Assembly (NCBI GenBank): GCA_021397835.1
Contig: JAJFZO010000566.1
Coordinates: 2,604,001 to 2,668,000 of the forward strand
Source of the DNA: Moringa oleifera
Lineage: Eukaryota; Streptophyta; Magnoliopsida; Brassicales; Moringaceae
Length of the DNA: 64,000 bases
Direction: 5' to 3'
The notes under the pieces were generated by a model that was given only the letters and a program-made list of their open reading frames with translations, did no database searches and was not told the origin of the DNA. How positions within the stretch are numbered: the stretch's first letter is position 1; every line of letters begins with the position of its first letter. The translations under genes were made by a program, and so were the position numbers. Shown here piece by piece: positions 61,231-64,000 of this stretch.

Positions 61231-64000
61231 AAAACTTGAAAAGAAGGCAAGCTAAGATGCCTTGTTTTGTAATTTAAGTTATGCTGGCATGATTTTCGGT
61301 CAACTTACAGCTCATCCCTTCGTACCCAAGAACCAATTTGTCACCCTTTTTTTACTGATAAGATAAACTTTATATTATAATTTCATGAATTTTAATTGCA
61401 ATTCAGTAGAGACGCAATTGAATTAATTTTTATTAATTTTTTAAGAAATTTATTTAATTAAAGGAAAAATAAGGGGAATGATCAGCTGGATCATGTCGTT
61501 GTCACTTGACTAATGCGGTCTGAATCTAACCAAACCGATTGAACTACCTGTTTGGTTTCATGTTCCTAATTAATCTACTTCCTGGAAAGTGATAAGAGGC
61601 TTGCTTTAGAGTAATTAACACGGTGAAGTTGGTGTGGAATAAAAATGCTGGTTAAATAAAGAGTTGCCTTCAGGCTCAAGGTCATCACATGACCCATGAA
61701 CTAGGTAGATACATTTAGTTCGATTCGGCAGAATTTTGTTCGATTCGTTTAATAATTGCATCGGGTTAGGGTTATTTGTTTAAAATAAAGATGGATAGTA
61801 ATTTTATATTTTCAATCCAATCATTAGATGGATTGATACGGTAAAATCAATTAAATGAATTAACGGTTGATATTATATCGATTTGATTTATTTAAGTTTA
61901 ATTATATTTATAAATATAAATAATTTATTTAATAAAAATAATAAAATAAATTATTATATTTATTAATTTTAAATATATATTGAATAAATATAATAAATGT
62001 ATTGTGCATGTTAAAATATACATGTCAAATTTATAAACTTAAGTTGTTTAAAAAGTTATCAAATTTTAACTGTGTTATCATATTAAAAAGATAATGTAAT
62101 TTAAATATTTTCATAAATTAGTTTTATGAATTTAATTTTATTTGACTCACTTACTTTTTATTTATATATATATTAAATATATTATTTCTTAATTTTTTAT
62201 TTTAATATCATTCATAAAAAACATTAAAATTATTATATATATTTAATATCTCAAAAGTTTAACGTTTTTAATTTAGAAAGTTTTTATATTATTTTTATTA
62301 ATATTTATTTATAAGTTAACATTTATTTATTTTATTATATTATTTTAATACTAAATTAAAATATTTAATTTTTTCACCTATATAAAATTATTGAACCAAT
62401 TCATATATTATTTGTTTAAAATTTTATTAAATTATTATTTTTAAATCTAGTAAACTAATCTGTAGATTATAAATTTCATATTTTTCTAGTAAACAAACTC
62501 GAAACTTAGGTGATTGGTTCAGTTATTGAACTGCATAATATTGGCAGGATGAGTAATCTTTTATTTTTTAATAACCCAAAGAGCAATTTCATATCAGCTG
62601 AAGGAGCCATGGTTGAGTAAAGCCCATAGCTCAAGTCCAGGTCCACCTTCGTAACTAAGACCCAGGCTCACTTATTTTTTGGTTGGTTTCTCCTATCAAA
62701 TTTTTTCTTTTGATATTTTGATTATGTGTTAATTTGAATTGGTGTTATTTTTAAAAAAAATTAAAAATGTATCTTTATAATTTATTTATTTATTTTTATA
62801 ATGAATAAATCAATAAACAAAATTATTATTATTAATTTTATTAAATTGTTACGTGTCAATGTTTTTTCAAAATTTTTATATTTATCACTATCTTGATGTT
62901 TATGACTAGGCTTTAAATTTTAATACCATATTTGGTTGGCGGAATAAAATAAACAAAATAAAATAGATATTAAGTAAAAAAAGAAAAGAAAATAATTATT
63001 ATATTTAATTTATTAAGATAAAATATAATAAAAATTAATTTTCATGTGTTTAATTTATGAAATAATGTAGTTAAAATAAGCTTAAAAGATTAGTATATTT
63101 TTTTTCATTAAAATGATTTATAATCTAATTATTATTTTAATAAATAAAATTTTTATTAATATAATATTAATTAATTAATAGTTTAGAATTATAAATTATA
63201 AAATAGTAATTACATTTTATTTTCAAATATAAATATTATAAAAATAATATTAATATTTAATAATAATAATATAATATTTTTGCTTTGTTTTTCTCGTTTA
63301 CTAAGATTTATGAAAAAAAGCTAGTAAGTTTTAAAACTTTTGATGTTGTAAACTACGCTATGAAAAAAAGGATAAAGTTTTTATAATTCTATATATAAAA
63401 GAGAGAGCAGTAATTTAATAATTTTTTAAAAAATTAAAACTTTTTTGTTTTCATAAAATAATTATTTTAAAACAATTAATTATATTTTTAAAAAAAAGTT
63501 ATAATTTTTTTGATAAAAATAAATTAAATATCAAAAATATAATTTTCATTTGAAGTGAAATAAAAAAATTACATTCTCGCAAACCAAATATGCTATATAA
63601 GATTTTTAGATTTTTTAAAATGAAACTTCTGAATTTAAATAATCATAATGACAAAATATTAAATAAAAACTAGGGGTACTAAATGGACATATCCAAGGTG
63701 ACAAAAGCACTACGCGAGGAAATCCTGCCTAAGGGTGCAAGCAACATTTATTCGGTTTTTTGTCCCTCACTGTTCCATTTGTGGGCTTGACCTCGCCGTC
63801 TCAACTTGGCTCTCTTTAGTTGTCTCATCTGTTCTCTCACGTGCACGTTACAATTTTTTTTTTTTTATAATAGAAACAAACAATATATTTAATTAGTAAA
63901 TTTATAATCAATGTAATATTGAAATATCATGTACTATGATCTTTTAAAATATAATTATGTTTTTTTTTAAAGCTAAAATCTAGCCAGCATGAATTATTAA
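61231..64000. other. AT-rich spacer to the window end
   Basis: Small richer patches lie at 61,240-61,760 (with TTCGATTCGG-like sequence), 62,530-62,700 (GCCCA-type motifs) and 63,680-63,850 (CACGTG at about 63,839). The last patch may be the promoter or the downstream end of a gene beyond the window. No coding sequence or RNA gene recognised. Confidence 0.4.

Overview
The window is nuclear DNA of a flowering plant, almost certainly a eudicot and probably a rosid. The evidence is plant gene families with multi-exon structures, GT-AG splice sites at every junction I checked, T-rich introns, and very AT-rich spacers that hold decayed repeats and small transposons. I cannot name the species. No bacterial, viral or plasmid features were seen.

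I support eleven protein-coding genes, ten of them rebuilt or start-corrected by hand. From left to right they are: a DHHC protein S-acyltransferase (+, 4,045-8,648); a plant myeloid leukemia factor (MLF)-type protein (+, 10,699-12,791); an organellar ICT1/ArfB-type GGQ release factor (+, 13,649-16,937); a DUF1442 protein (-, 17,993-18,772); the mitochondrial Fe-S assembly factor IBA57 (+, 25,297-28,534); an LRR receptor-like pseudokinase (-, 29,300-32,180); a calmodulin-like CML13/14 protein (+, 38,002-38,445); ribosomal protein S13/uS15 (+, 41,351-43,525); a maspardin-type alpha/beta hydrolase (-, 44,581-51,190); a C2H2-NYN putative nuclease (+, 53,395-54,567); and a UDP-glucuronate 4-epimerase (-, 58,398-59,705). 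These are mostly housekeeping genes: organelle translation and Fe-S assembly, cytosolic ribosome, pectin precursor supply, membrane protein lipidation and Ca2+/myosin signalling. They do not form an operon-like system. Their order looks like a conserved ancestral angiosperm gene block, because several pairs are, as I recall, also neighbours in Arabidopsis.

The accessory content is in the spacers. At the left edge, a primer-binding site for initiator tRNA-Met on the minus strand marks an LTR retrotransposon cut by the window. A 1.05-kb element with about 150-bp imperfect terminal inverted repeats lies at 2,281-3,330. A MITE with TTA target duplication sits in an intron of the acyltransferase gene. 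A degenerate AT-rich repeat family recurs in nearly every spacer. Two clean hairpins lie upstream of genes (3,720-3,775 and 24,926-24,957), and a shared AAACGNCGTCG-like promoter motif occurs in front of CML13/14 and RPS13.

Three stretches (38.5-40.8 kb, 54.6-56.6 kb and 57.1-58.4 kb) have the composition of transcribed plant sequence but hold no convincing coding sequence. I did not find a clearly new multi-gene system. The most unusual items are the dispersed repeat family, the long-TIR element, the fully degenerate pseudokinase and the mitochondrial-looking C2H2-NYN protein.
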